Source: Bacteroidota bacterium
GTDB lineage: Bacteria > Bacteroidota > Ignavibacteria > Palsa-1295
Length of the DNA: 50,885 bases
Reading direction: 5' to 3'
Assembly: GCA_030706385.1 (NCBI GenBank)
Contig: JAUZOQ010000012.1
Coordinates: 1-50,885, forward strand
Below the pieces are notes generated by a model. The model had not been told where the DNA came from. It ran no database searches and saw only the letters and a program-made list of their open reading frames with translations. Position numbers and translations under genes: made by a program. Of the stretch, positions 16,874 through 25,301 are shown one piece after another. Each line of letters begins with the position of its first letter. Positions within the stretch are counted from its first letter, which is position 1.

Positions 16874-17563
16874 ATGCAGAAACGAAATCCTGTGATCATT
16901 GCTCCGTCGCTTCTGTCGGCGAATTTCGCCAGGCTTGAAGAAGACGTTCGAATGCTTGAGAAAGCAGGAGCGGATTGGTTGCATATCGATGTTATGGACG
17001 GTCATTTTGTGCCGAACATTACGATCGGGCCTCTTGTAGTTGCTGCACTGCGAAAGATTACCAAGCTTCCGCTTGATTGCCACCTCATGATCACCGAACC
17101 GGATCGTTACATCCCGGATTTTGTAAAAGCCGGCGCGAACATCATCACCGTGCACGTGGAGGCTTGCCCTCACCTGCACCGTACAGTTCAACATATCAAA
17201 TCGCTGGGCGTGAAGGCTGGAGTTACACTCAATCCTGCGACGCCGGTTAGTTCGGTCAAGGAGATACTTCCCGATGCTGATATGATCTTGTTAATGAGCG
17301 TCAATCCCGGTTTCGGCGGCCAGGAATTTATTCCCTCGCTCTATCGTCGTGCCGCTACGATCAGCCAATGGATACACTCGCAAGGCCTTAATTGTCTCAT
17401 CGAAGCAGATGGTGGGATCAAACTCGATAATATTGCCGATGTTTATGCTTCCGGCGTCGACGCAATTGTCAGCGGAAGCGGAATTTTCTCAGCCAGCGAT
17501 CCCGGCTCAATGATAGCAAGCATGCGGAAGGCCTGTAGTAATGTCGATACGGTGAGCGTTTGA
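16874..17563 (+). CDS. rpe: Ribulose-phosphate 3-epimerase
   Basis: Interconverts D-ribulose 5-phosphate and D-xylulose 5-phosphate in the pentose phosphate pathway. The 229-residue TIM-barrel protein has the full set of motifs: APSLLSANFARLEEDV at the N terminus, HIDVMDGHFVPNITIGP with the metal-binding His/Asp, LDCHLMITEPDRYI, VHVEACPHLHRT, the phosphate-binding MSVNPGFGGQEFIP, EADGGIKLDN and SGSGIF. ATG 16874 gives the usual length. The aldolase gene follows 49 bp downstream on the same strand and the two may be co-transcribed as a small sugar-phosphate unit. Confidence 0.95.
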   Translation: MQKRNPVIIAPSLLSANFARLEEDVRMLEKAGADWLHIDVMDGHFVPNITIGPLVVAALRKITKLPLDCHLMITEPDRYIPDFVKAGANIITVHVEACPHLHRTVQHIKSLGVKAGVTLNPATPVSSVKEILPDADMILLMSVNPGFGGQEFIPSLYRRAATISQWIHSQGLNCLIEADGGIKLDNIADVYASGVDAIVSGSGIFSASDPGSMIASMRKACSNVDTVSV

Positions 17564-17612
17564 TCGCCGACCTTGGATTCATATTTTATTTGTAAGATTA
17601 TCATTTCCCTTC

Positions 17613-18635
17613 ATGGCTACAATCAAGATCTCTAAAGGAAAATTTAACGGCATCAATTCATGCGCTAACGAAAAAGGAGTGATCAATGCTGCTGCAATGG
17701 ATCAGCGCGGTTCGCTCAAGAAATCAATTGGCAAAGCAATGGGCCATGATGCGACGAACCAAGACCTTACGAACTTCAAGATCTGTGTAACGGAAGTTCT
17801 TACACCTTATGCTTCGGCTATCCTTATGGATCCCGAATATGGCCTGCCAACACTTCCACATCGGGCCCCGGGGACCGGAGTTCTTCTTGCCTATGAAAAG
17901 ACAGGTTACGATGCCGCACATAAGGGCCGATTGCCCGATCTGCTCGATGAATGGAGCGTATATCGTTTGGTAGAGGCCGGTGCTAACGCGATCAAGATAT
18001 TACTTTATTATAACCCTTACGATGAGAAGAGCATCAATGCCCGCAAGCATGCCTTCATTGAGCGTGTAGGCGCGGAATGTAAAGCATTTGATGTTCCATT
18101 CTTTCTTGAGCCACTCGCCTACGATGACGCATACGATGAAAAGGGGTTAGAGTTTGCAAAACTCAAACCGAAGTATGTTGCCGCCTATATGACGGAGTTT
18201 TCGAAGGATCGGTATGGAGTGGATATCCTAAAAGTCGAAGTGCCTGTCAATATGAAGTATGTTTCCGGAACGAAGGCTTATAATGGAAACGAATCTGCAT
18301 ATACGAAAGAGCAGGCAATGAAGCTTTTTAAGGCGGCCTCCGAGGCTGCAACAAAACCCTTTATCTACCTATCAGCAGGAGTCAGCGACGATGTCTTCCG
18401 CGAGACGATTCAGTTAGCCGGCGAGAGCGGCTCGAACTTCAGTGGTGTTCTCTGCGGACGTGCAACCTGGCAAGATGGTGTCGCTATCTTTGGTTCAAAA
18501 GGCGCCGAGGCTCTTGAATCATGGCTCAAAGATAGGGGAGTAGCCAATATTAAATCCCTCAACGAGATCGTATTCAAATATGCAAAGCCCTGGACGACTA
18601 TTTATGGCGGCAGAGAGAACGTAGAAGTTGTTTGA
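17613..18635 (+). CDS. LacD-type class I aldolase (tagatose 1,6-bisphosphate aldolase family)
   Basis: A 340-residue class I aldolase of the LacD family, which cleaves tagatose 1,6-bisphosphate (and related ketose bisphosphates) into dihydroxyacetone phosphate and glyceraldehyde 3-phosphate. Visible motifs: AAAMDQRGSLKKSI near the N terminus, MDPEYGLP, AGANAIKILLYYNPYD (Lys128), FFLEPLAYDD (Glu166, expected acid/base), DILKVEVPV (Lys207, the likely Schiff-base lysine), YLSAGVSDDVF and FSGVLCGRATWQDG. There are no lactose/galactose 6-phosphate genes nearby; its neighbour is rpe. It may therefore serve as a general fructose/tagatose-bisphosphate aldolase, or in catabolism of another sugar such as sulfoquinovose, where LacD-like aldolases also occur. 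The exact substrate is open. Confidence 0.86.
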   Translation: MATIKISKGKFNGINSCANEKGVINAAAMDQRGSLKKSIGKAMGHDATNQDLTNFKICVTEVLTPYASAILMDPEYGLPTLPHRAPGTGVLLAYEKTGYDAAHKGRLPDLLDEWSVYRLVEAGANAIKILLYYNPYDEKSINARKHAFIERVGAECKAFDVPFFLEPLAYDDAYDEKGLEFAKLKPKYVAAYMTEFSKDRYGVDILKVEVPVNMKYVSGTKAYNGNESAYTKEQAMKLFKAASEAATKPFIYLSAGVSDDVFRETIQLAGESGSNFSGVLCGRATWQDGVAIFGSKGAEALESWLKDRGVANIKSLNEIVFKYAKPWTTIYGGRENVEVV

Positions 18636-18821
18636 AGAAACTGTCCTCAGAAAACGCATTCCATTTCTAGCTCACTTTTTTCGCTAGTTCGATTGGAACG
18701 AATGGCCCTTATCAATCTTCAATTATTGGCCTTCTTCCTCGGGAAAACTTTTGTTCGCTTCCGAACCCGAAGGTAGGACTTTCTCCGTAATTTTGCTGTT
18801 AAGATATGTAAAATCCGACGT

Positions 18822-19616
18822 TTGAAGAAAGCTAAACCAACGAAGAAGCCGAAAGCTCTTGCCCCGAAGCCGAAGTTGAAGCCAGTACCGAAACGCGTCA
18901 AAGCAGTTGCGGTGAAAGCAGCTCGTCCTAAAATAGCCCCAAAAGCAATCGCAGAACCCGAGATCAATAAGGCTGCTGTTCCGATCGAAACGACAGAAGA
19001 ATCAGTAAAGAAGGTACCGGAAACGAGCGAGCGACAATTGGAAGACAAGGCTTTGGTCCGGAGGGCCCGAGCAGGCGAGCAGCGCGCCTATAGCGAACTT
19101 GTCAAACGGCATAAGCGAGGCATTGAACGGCTTATCCGTCCTATCACAAGAAATGCAACAACTGATGAAGTCGAAGATCTTGTTCAGGAAGCCTTTACCA
19201 AAGCATTTCTTCATCTGTCCTCCTACTCAGAGGAGTATGCCTTCAGCACATGGCTCTATCGTATTGCCACGAACCATGCCATTGATTACCTGCGCCGTAA
19301 GAAGCTATCCGTTTTTTCGATAAGCGCGCCTCCGGGCGGAGGAGATAAAGGTGAGGATGAATCAAAGGATTTTGAGATCGTCGATACATCCTGGATTCCG
19401 GAGCAGTTGATGCTTTCCGAGGAGCGTTCGCAGATCATTGAGAATGCGATCGAGCAATTGCCGGAAAATTATAAGAAGATCATCAAACTACGTCATAATG
19501 ACGATTTGGAATACGATGAAATAGCTAAGGTTCTCAACCTTCCTATGGGTACTGTCAAAGTTCACCTTCATCGAGCTCGTGCTGCCCTCGGCAAAATGCT
19601 TGAAGGGAAAGTTTAA
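18822..19616 (+). CDS. ECF sigma-70 factor with Lys/Ala/Pro-rich N-terminal tail
   Basis: A 264-residue sigma factor. Residues 1-70 are a low-complexity basic tail (KKAKPTKKPKALAPKPKLK and similar) reminiscent of histone H1. Residues 75-160 are region 2 (LVRRARAGEQRAYSELVKRH, then FSTWLYRIATNHAIDYLRRKK). Residues 200-258 are region 4 (AIEQLPENYKKIIKLRHNDDL, YDEIAKVLNLPMGTVKVHLHRARA). There is no Met between residue 1 and Met197, and the frame is closed upstream at 18774, so translation must use TTG 18822 or another non-ATG codon. The tail is unusual for an ECF factor. The GT-C gene begins 6 bp after its stop. No anti-sigma gene is adjacent. Confidence 0.85.
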   Translation: MKKAKPTKKPKALAPKPKLKPVPKRVKAVAVKAARPKIAPKAIAEPEINKAAVPIETTEESVKKVPETSERQLEDKALVRRARAGEQRAYSELVKRHKRGIERLIRPITRNATTDEVEDLVQEAFTKAFLHLSSYSEEYAFSTWLYRIATNHAIDYLRRKKLSVFSISAPPGGGDKGEDESKDFEIVDTSWIPEQLMLSEERSQIIENAIEQLPENYKKIIKLRHNDDLEYDEIAKVLNLPMGTVKVHLHRARAALGKMLEGKV

Positions 19617-19622
19617 TCTCCG

Positions 19623-21218
19623 ATGGCAGAACTCGTGAGCCCGAAGTCAGCTTTATTTTCTCTTCGTGAAAAGAGATTCCTGCGTTACATCGTCCTTTTC
19701 GTTGTCATCTCGAGAATTGTCCTCATGTTTCGCTCGGAAGAGCGTATTTACACTCGACCGTATCTTGAGGACTCATTCTACTTGTTTAATTGTGCCGAAC
19801 ACTTTGCCAATGGTGAAGGATTTACGTGCGATGGCACGCAAGCGACGAATGGAGTGCAGCCGCTCGTTGTGATTTTTTATGCTCCACTATTTCTCGTAGC
19901 GGGTGCAAATAAACTGCTCGCACTTAAATTGGCATTTATATTGATTGCATTATTCGATGTCATCAGTACGTTATTAGCAGCTCGGTTAGTTCGGCTGCTG
20001 CAGAAGAAGCCGGATATTGAAGGATCACCGTGGTTCTCTCCGCCGATCGTTGCTGCAGTCTTGTGGGCGTGCCTCTATCCGATCTTTGTTCACACCGGCA
20101 GCGGACTGGAGACAGGACTATACTCGACGATGTTATTAGCCTCGCTTTGCTATTACAGCAACCTTTCCAGGTTGCGTGATGCAGGTCAGAGGATAAGTCT
20201 ATTCCAATGGATGCTGTGCGGTCTTATTCTGGGTTTTACCGTTCTTGCCCGGATCGATTCGGTGTTCCTCGTGATCGCAATAGCGTGTTACGAAATTTAT
20301 AGACTTCGTGCCAAGGGCATCCTTAGCGGAATGGTAATATCAATCGTGGCATTTATCGTTTCAAGTCCGTGGTGGATCTACAACTATAGAGTATTCGGCA
20401 GTATTATGCCTCAAAGCGGAGTTTCAGAATCTCTTGAACCGGGACTTCTTGCCGAAAATCTGCGTCGCGGAGCGATCGTTATCGGCGATATTTTTACCGT
20501 TTTCTTCTTTTTGCCAAACTACGAACTGCCGGCATGGTTTCACTTCTTTTGGTTTGCGGCGCTAACAGCCATTGTGGTCTTAGTCGCAAAACGATCAGGT
20601 GCACGTGAGTATCTGCAAACAACCTATTCGCTATCTTCGCTTACTCCATATTATTTTTTCTGTGCGGCAATCGTTATATATTATATCTTTTTTTTCAGCG
20701 CGCCTCACTTCTTGCCGCGTTATTTTCAACCATTTCGAATTGTATGGCTTGTCCTCTTTGCTTGTATTACGCCGAAGTTTATTTCATCGCTTCGGGACTT
20801 CCAGGTTAGGAGTAAACGCGCTGTTCTCGCATTTATTTGGGTCTTTGCGCTCTGTGCATTCGGTTTTAGCGCGTCAAGATACGGATATTATTTTCTTATT
20901 GAGAAGTCAAGTGATTTCTACCGAACGGGAAAGTATGCACTCGAACATTCTGATAAAAAAATAGGTATGGAGCAATCCGGGACGGCCGGATTTATCGCTT
21001 CCAATGTGGTAAATCTCGATGGCAAAGTCAACTTCGCCGCGTTGCAGGCAATCCAGAAAGGTGATATCGGTGGCTACGTGCAGAGTGCAAAACTCGATTA
21101 TATCGCCGACTGGAGAGAGTTCAGTGAACGAATTGTTGAATCGGCTGCGAAGCATGGTGCGAGGTTTCAGGAGATTGATTCAATAGGAAGAATTGTCATC
21201 TTTAAGCGGGTAGAGTAA
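19623..21218 (+). CDS. Polytopic GT-C-type glycosyltransferase-like membrane protein
   Basis: A 531-residue integral membrane protein with about 10-12 hydrophobic helices. After the first helix (YIVLFVVISRIVLMF) comes a periplasmic loop with an acidic pair (YLEDSFYLFNCAEHFANGEGF), the position where GT-C enzymes of the ArnT/PMT group keep their catalytic acid. Later loops contain VHTGSGLETGLYS and SSPWWIYNYRVFG, both typical of GT-C proteins. The C terminus is a soluble stretch of about 100 residues. It would transfer a sugar from a polyprenyl-phosphate donor to an envelope acceptor, but donor and acceptor are unknown. It follows the ECF sigma gene by 6 bp and is very likely in the same operon. 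Confidence 0.75.
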   Translation: MAELVSPKSALFSLREKRFLRYIVLFVVISRIVLMFRSEERIYTRPYLEDSFYLFNCAEHFANGEGFTCDGTQATNGVQPLVVIFYAPLFLVAGANKLLALKLAFILIALFDVISTLLAARLVRLLQKKPDIEGSPWFSPPIVAAVLWACLYPIFVHTGSGLETGLYSTMLLASLCYYSNLSRLRDAGQRISLFQWMLCGLILGFTVLARIDSVFLVIAIACYEIYRLRAKGILSGMVISIVAFIVSSPWWIYNYRVFGSIMPQSGVSESLEPGLLAENLRRGAIVIGDIFTVFFFLPNYELPAWFHFFWFAALTAIVVLVAKRSGAREYLQTTYSLSSLTPYYFFCAAIVIYYIFFFSAPHFLPRYFQPFRIVWLVLFACITPKFISSLRDFQVRSKRAVLAFIWVFALCAFGFSASRYGYYFLIEKSSDFYRTGKYALEHSDKKIGMEQSGTAGFIASNVVNLDGKVNFAALQAIQKGDIGGYVQSAKLDYIADWREFSERIVESAAKHGARFQEIDSIGRIVIFKRVE

Positions 21219-21270
21219 CATAGATCAGTAGGTAAGGATTGTTGAATAAGCCATTTGCGTTTGAATATTG

Positions 21271-22002
21271 ATGAAAAAAGCAACGATCGTTCTGGATATA
21301 CCTGCTCCTGAGCCGCCATTCGAGGGCTTTTCACAGGAGACTTTCAAGTTTCTTCACGGCCTTAAAAAAAACAATACGAAAGCGTGGTTCGAGGCGCATA
21401 GGTCTGACTACGAGCAGTATCTACGCGAACCGAGTATTCGCCTCGTCAGCACAATGGGTCAGGAATTTGCGCATGCAAAGCTACCTCTTATTTCCGACCG
21501 AAAACGATCCCTTTTTCGTATCAATCGTGATATCCGCTTCTCCAAGGACAAGTCACCTTACAAAACACACATTGGAATTGTTTTTCCTGTGGCCGGATTG
21601 AAAGAAGATGAATGGTCGGGGATGTATCTGGGGTTCGAGCCCTCAGGGAAAGGTGACATCAAGGCTCATATCGGAGGAGGCTGCTATATGCCTTCCAGCG
21701 CGTATTTGAAGCGAATTCGCAAACTAGTGAACACAAATCATAAGGAGCTTGAAAAGCTCAATTCGCAAAAGAACTTCAAGCGAGACTATCCGAGAGGAGT
21801 AGTTGACAGTGGCGACTCGCTTAAGCGAATGCCTAAGGGTTATGAAGAGGATCACCCTGCTGCAAAATGGCTGAAGATGAAGAGTTTTACTTTTGACTCA
21901 GCCCTTACGAAGAAGGATCTCCTCAGCCCAAGTCTTCCGGACATAATAGTGAAGAAGATAAAAGCAGCCAGGCAGGTACTGGAGTTCTTCGCAAAGGCGT
22001 GA
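21271..22002 (+). CDS. DUF2461-domain protein
   Basis: A 243-residue cytoplasmic protein of the DUF2461 family. The family blocks are clear: FSQETFKFLHGLKKNNTKAWFEAHR near the N terminus, SLFRINRDIRFSKDKSPYKTHIGIVF in the middle, then GMYLGFEPSG, HIGGGCYMPSS and a C-terminal YEEDHPAAKWLKMKSF. The function of the family is unknown. ATG 21271 is used rather than the TTG just before it. It converges with the cytochrome peroxidase gene, and a bidirectional terminator lies between them. Confidence 0.88.
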   Translation: MKKATIVLDIPAPEPPFEGFSQETFKFLHGLKKNNTKAWFEAHRSDYEQYLREPSIRLVSTMGQEFAHAKLPLISDRKRSLFRINRDIRFSKDKSPYKTHIGIVFPVAGLKEDEWSGMYLGFEPSGKGDIKAHIGGGCYMPSSAYLKRIRKLVNTNHKELEKLNSQKNFKRDYPRGVVDSGDSLKRMPKGYEEDHPAAKWLKMKSFTFDSALTKKDLLSPSLPDIIVKKIKAARQVLEFFAKA

Positions 22003-22029
22003 ATCGGGATTTCTTTCACAGTAAATAAC

Positions 22030-22058
22030 AAAAAAGGCGGGGTGAACCCGCCTTTTTT
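22030..22058. terminator. Bidirectional rho-independent terminator
   Basis: A perfect 12-bp inverted repeat AAAAAAGGCGGG/CCCGCCTTTTTT with a 5-nt loop, between the convergent DUF2461 and cytochrome peroxidase genes. The A run and T run allow it to work in both directions. Confidence 0.94.
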
Positions 22059-22075
22059 CTTGATCGGAATATTGC

Positions 22076-23269
22076 TTAATCCCCCCAAGGGTTGCTGAAT
22101 GCCTGGTTGGATTTATCAGCAAATTTGAAATCGGTCAGTGTCTTGAGGAATTCAACGATATCGTTGACGTCTGCATCGGAAAGGCTCATCTGTCCGATCT
22201 TCTCGATCTTATCGTCTTGATAAGGCGTGGTATGTGCGCCGCCCTTGCGGTAGCTGCCCAAAACATCGTAAAGCGACGCGAATCGCCCGTCATGCATATA
22301 TGGTCCGGAGAGTGCAACATTGCGCAGTGATGGCGTCTTAAATTTGTAATCGTCTTGAGAGTTTTGGGAGACATCGGATCTGCCCTTATCGGGTGGCTGC
22401 ATATTCATCTTCGGACCAAGACCGATTCCATTATCATGGAATTGCTGATCTGTAAAGTTGTATCCCGAATGGCATGATATACAATTTGCACCATTTACAT
22501 CTGTGAAGAGCTGTAGACCATGAAGTGCGGAGGCATTACCCTTGAGAGCAGAGGCATCGCCATTATTGTACTTATCAAATGCGCTCTGAGTGCTGATGAG
22601 CGTACGCTCGAAAGCAGCGATCGACTTTGCAATTCGCTCCATGGAAACGCGCGAATCGCCCCATGCAGCAGTAAACATCTCACCATAGGTCTTTCCAATT
22701 AGATCTCCTGGCCTGCCGCTCAGACGCTTAAAGAGCATGAGCGTATCATTGCTCCCAGGCTTAGAATTATAACCACTCGGTACGCTATCCTGCGCTTTAG
22801 GATCATTCGTGAAATTGTTTCCCATTTCAAGCGAATTAAAGATAGGTCCGGGTGCATGTTTTTCAAGGGATGCGAATCTGCCGTCCCAGGTAAAAGCCGT
22901 ATTATAGGCCACATTTGCGAGGGCCGGAGCGTTGCGATTGCCGTGTTGATGCTCGAAGCCAATGCTTGTGCTCGTGACATCAGAAAATCCATTGGCGACC
23001 TGATGGCAACTTCCGCAGGAGGTAGAGCCATCGACACTGAGCGCCTTATCGTAGAATAAGTGTCTTCCCAGTTCGATCTTCGCAGCAGAAGATGGGTTAT
23101 CCGCTGGCTCCACGACAGCGCCGGGCGATTTTGGGATTGAAGTATTGATCAAAGGCTGATCCTGAGTATTCGATCCGGCATCTTTGCAGCTTGCCAGGAA
23201 TGTCATCGATGCAACAACACCGAGAATTACGCCACCGAGGCGAAAAAAGGGAATGCGCTTATTTTTCAT
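22076..23269 (-). CDS. Di-haem cytochrome c peroxidase-family lipoprotein (downstream copy)
   Basis: A 397-residue periplasmic or outer-membrane lipoprotein of the CCP/MauG family, which reduces hydrogen peroxide with electrons from small cytochromes or oxidises other substrates. The signal ends in lipobox FLASC (Cys28). Two haem c motifs are present: CGSCH (Cys85, Cys88, His89) and CISCH (Cys263, Cys266, His267). Conserved CCP segments are ELGRHLFYDKALS, GNRNAPALANVAYN, WDGRF, and KTPSLRNVALSGPYMHDGRF. ATG 23269 is preferred over the GTG at 23284. A close paralogue lies 173 bp upstream on the same strand, and a terminator follows. It needs cytochrome c maturation genes, not seen here. Confidence 0.92.
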   Translation of the reverse strand: MKNKRIPFFRLGGVILGVVASMTFLASCKDAGSNTQDQPLINTSIPKSPGAVVEPADNPSSAAKIELGRHLFYDKALSVDGSTSCGSCHQVANGFSDVTSTSIGFEHQHGNRNAPALANVAYNTAFTWDGRFASLEKHAPGPIFNSLEMGNNFTNDPKAQDSVPSGYNSKPGSNDTLMLFKRLSGRPGDLIGKTYGEMFTAAWGDSRVSMERIAKSIAAFERTLISTQSAFDKYNNGDASALKGNASALHGLQLFTDVNGANCISCHSGYNFTDQQFHDNGIGLGPKMNMQPPDKGRSDVSQNSQDDYKFKTPSLRNVALSGPYMHDGRFASLYDVLGSYRKGGAHTTPYQDDKIEKIGQMSLSDADVNDIVEFLKTLTDFKFADKSNQAFSNPWGD

Positions 23270-23364
23270 GGTCAGTTTCTCCACTAGAGAAGTAATTAAT
23301 GATGCAATGAAAACTCTTCAAGTCAAATGCGTAAGAACTTCTGTATTTTAACACAAAGTCGCTT

Positions 23365-23373
23365 CAAAAGTTA
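23365..23373 (-). promoter_or_regulatory. Shared TAACTTTTG element upstream of the downstream cytochrome peroxidase gene
   Basis: TGTAACTTTTG on the minus strand, 96 bp upstream of the ATG. It is a one-base-longer version of the Bacteroidota TAnnTTTG element, and the same string stands upstream of the paralogue at 24785-24793. It may be a promoter or a shared regulator site. Confidence 0.4.
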
Positions 23374-23442
23374 CAGCCTGCCATTGCGAAAATTAGGGCA
23401 TTATCTGATCCATTCGCCTCCCCGCAATCCAGGCTAAACCTC

Positions 23443-24654
23443 CTAATTTCCCCAAGGATTAGCATATCTTCCTGCTTTATCGGCAGTGAATGAATAATCC
23501 GTTAGAGTATTCAAGAAAGCTACAAGATCAGCAATATCCTCATCGCTTAATGTCAACGGCTTGATGTTAGCGTCCTTATTCGCTGTATTATGCTTGCCAC
23601 CTTTGAGATAGTTATCACGAATGACCATCTCAAGAGTCTTGTACCTTCCATCGTGCATATAGGGTGCGCTCAGAGCCACGTTTCGCAGCGATGGAGTCTT
23701 AAATTTCCCCACATCTGATTTTAATTTTGTGATAGCAAATCTACCCTCGTCTCCTTGCTGGTTGATTCCGATCCCATTGTCGTGGTAGCTCTGATCAGTG
23801 AAGTTGTATCCGGAGTGGCAGGAGACACAATTAGCGCCTTTTGTATCAGTAAAGAGTTGGAATCCGTGAATTGCAGAAGCATTATATTTGAGCACTTCCT
23901 TATCGCCGTTATTATACTTGTCGAAATCGCTGCGGGTACTAATGAATGTACGCTCAAAAGCCGCAATTGACTTGGCGATCATATCCAAAGTGAATCGATC
24001 GGCTCCCGGACCCCAAGCTGCTTTCCGGAGATCGTCATAGGTCTTGCCATTGATATCCTTCCTGAGGGCTTTAGGTTCGCCGTTAAGGCGCTTGAATAGG
24101 AAATTCGTATCGTTATTGCCGGGTTTTGAATTGTAGCCACTGGGAATACTATCGAAAGCACTTTGGGAGAAATTATTACCCATCTCGACTGAATTAAAGA
24201 TCGGCCCCGGTGCATGCTTCTCCAAAGTGCCAAATCTTCCATCCCACGTGAAAGAGGTGTTGTAGGCTACATTAGCCAGAGAGGGTGCATTGCGATTTCC
24301 CATTTGACCATCGAACCCCATACTCGTTGCAAGTGAGCGACTGTCAGAAAAACCTGAACTGACATCATGGCACGATGCGCAAGAAGTTGAATGGTCAACG
24401 CTCATTTCTTTATCGTAAAAGAGATGTCTGCCGAGTTCAACTTTAGCTGCAGTTGTAGGATTATCCGCTGGGTCGACGAGCGGAGCCAAAGACTTAGGTA
24501 TCGATGAATTGACCGGCGTCTGATCGTTTGGATTGATAGAAGAGGGGTTCGTGGCGACATTTTCCTGTTTGCAACTTACAAGAAATAATGACAGTGCAAA
24601 AACAAGAATAGAGGCGCTGCCATGGCGCAGGGACACAGTGCGGGTAATGTGCAT
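23443..24654 (-). CDS. Di-haem cytochrome c peroxidase-family lipoprotein (upstream copy)
   Basis: A 403-residue paralogue of the next gene. The signal peptide ends in lipobox FLVSC (Cys28). The two haem c attachment motifs are CASCH (Cys92, Cys95, His96) and CVSCH (Cys276, Cys279, His280). The CCP core segments (ELGRHLFYDKEMS, GNRNAPSLANVAYN, KTPSLRNVALSAPYMHDGRY) are nearly the same as in the other copy. A short insertion (KALRKDINGKTYDDL) sits before the second haem. ATG 24654 is chosen; the frame extends to a TTG at 24717 but the extra part would break the lipoprotein signal. Two copies may differ in expression or partner cytochrome. It shares a TGTAACTTTTG upstream element with its neighbour. 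Confidence 0.92.
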   Translation of the reverse strand: MHITRTVSLRHGSASILVFALSLFLVSCKQENVATNPSSINPNDQTPVNSSIPKSLAPLVDPADNPTTAAKVELGRHLFYDKEMSVDHSTSCASCHDVSSGFSDSRSLATSMGFDGQMGNRNAPSLANVAYNTSFTWDGRFGTLEKHAPGPIFNSVEMGNNFSQSAFDSIPSGYNSKPGNNDTNFLFKRLNGEPKALRKDINGKTYDDLRKAAWGPGADRFTLDMIAKSIAAFERTFISTRSDFDKYNNGDKEVLKYNASAIHGFQLFTDTKGANCVSCHSGYNFTDQSYHDNGIGINQQGDEGRFAITKLKSDVGKFKTPSLRNVALSAPYMHDGRYKTLEMVIRDNYLKGGKHNTANKDANIKPLTLSDEDIADLVAFLNTLTDYSFTADKAGRYANPWGN

Positions 24655-24784
24655 AGCTTGTTTCTCCAGAGAGGTATAAAAGAACGATGCCTTAGTTGTG
24701 CTTAAGAACTTCTCCAACCTACAAATGACTAACTCCCGATACCGCGAGAAGTTCTATTCTATTGAAAAGAACACCCGCCGTCTG

Positions 24785-24793
24785 CAAAAGTTA
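24785..24793 (-). promoter_or_regulatory. Shared TAACTTTTG element upstream of the upstream cytochrome peroxidase gene
   Basis: TGTAACTTTTGCAGACGG on the minus strand, 131 bp upstream of the ATG. It shares TGTAACTTTTG with the element before the second peroxidase gene and closely resembles TGTAACTTTGCAGGACGG before the 15147-16160 lipoprotein gene. Confidence 0.4.
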
Positions 24794-24960
24794 CACCTAA
24801 AAGTGAAATTAATGCGGTAAAAAAATGTACACTAGTTATTAGTCCAGGATAGGCAAAATAATCCTGTTTGTCGCAAAATACCTTTCAAAGTGTGAGAATC
24901 GAATTCCTCGAAACTATCCACAAAAAGCGAAGTATAATAGGATATTGTAAAGGAATGTTC

Positions 24961-24968
24961 TATATTTG
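24961..24968 (+). promoter_or_regulatory. TAnnTTTG -7 promoter element before the MIase-like gene
   Basis: TATATTTG matches the Bacteroidota -7 consensus exactly and lies 21 bp upstream of the ATG at 24990. A -33 TTTG at the usual spacing was not found. Confidence 0.55.
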
Positions 24969-24989
24969 TGCACAGAAAGGGATAAACGT

Positions 24990-25286
24990 ATGGAAATGTT
25001 TATGGTTGAGATCGGATTACCGTACTATAAAGATGAAGAATTTATGGCACTGATCCCGCGACAAAGGGAGCAGATAGGCACACTTCTTCAAACCGGAATT
25101 CTTCTCAGTTTCAGCCTGAACCAGGATAGGACAAAGATCTGGATCGTCATGGCTGCCCAAAATGAGGATGCTGCACTTAAGGTTCTTGAGCAACTCGCCT
25201 TATTCAAGTTTATGGATCTCGATCTTCAATCGCTCATGGCATTTGACCGAGGTACTTTTAGCTTGCCACCATTGGTCATGAACTAA
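24990..25286 (+). CDS. Small muconolactone-isomerase-like (MIase/YciI-fold) protein
   Basis: A 98-residue cytoplasmic protein. MFMVEIGLPYYKDEEFMALIPRQREQI, TGILLSFSLNQDRTKIWIVMAA and DAALKVLEQLALFKFMDLDL follow the pattern of the muconolactone delta-isomerase-like ferredoxin-like fold: a strand, a helix with R-Q, a strand pair ending in D-R, then a helix and a strand before a short tail. These proteins often act as small dimers or decamers; no aromatic degradation genes are near, so the reaction is unknown. The start at 24990 has a purine-rich ribosome site (GAAAGGGA) 7 nt upstream, uncommon in this window. It converges with the OmpA-like gene. Confidence 0.55.
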   Translation: MEMFMVEIGLPYYKDEEFMALIPRQREQIGTLLQTGILLSFSLNQDRTKIWIVMAAQNEDAALKVLEQLALFKFMDLDLQSLMAFDRGTFSLPPLVMN

Positions 25287-25301
25287 TATTGACGGGAATA
25301 T

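Larger units (their letters stand above)
24655..24989. other. Divergent intergenic region with promoter elements for both flanking genes
   Basis: About 335 bp between the divergent cytochrome peroxidase and MIase-like genes. It contains the TAACTTTTG element (24785-24793, minus strand) and a TATATTTG element (24961-24968, plus strand). I see no gene in it. Confidence 0.6.
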
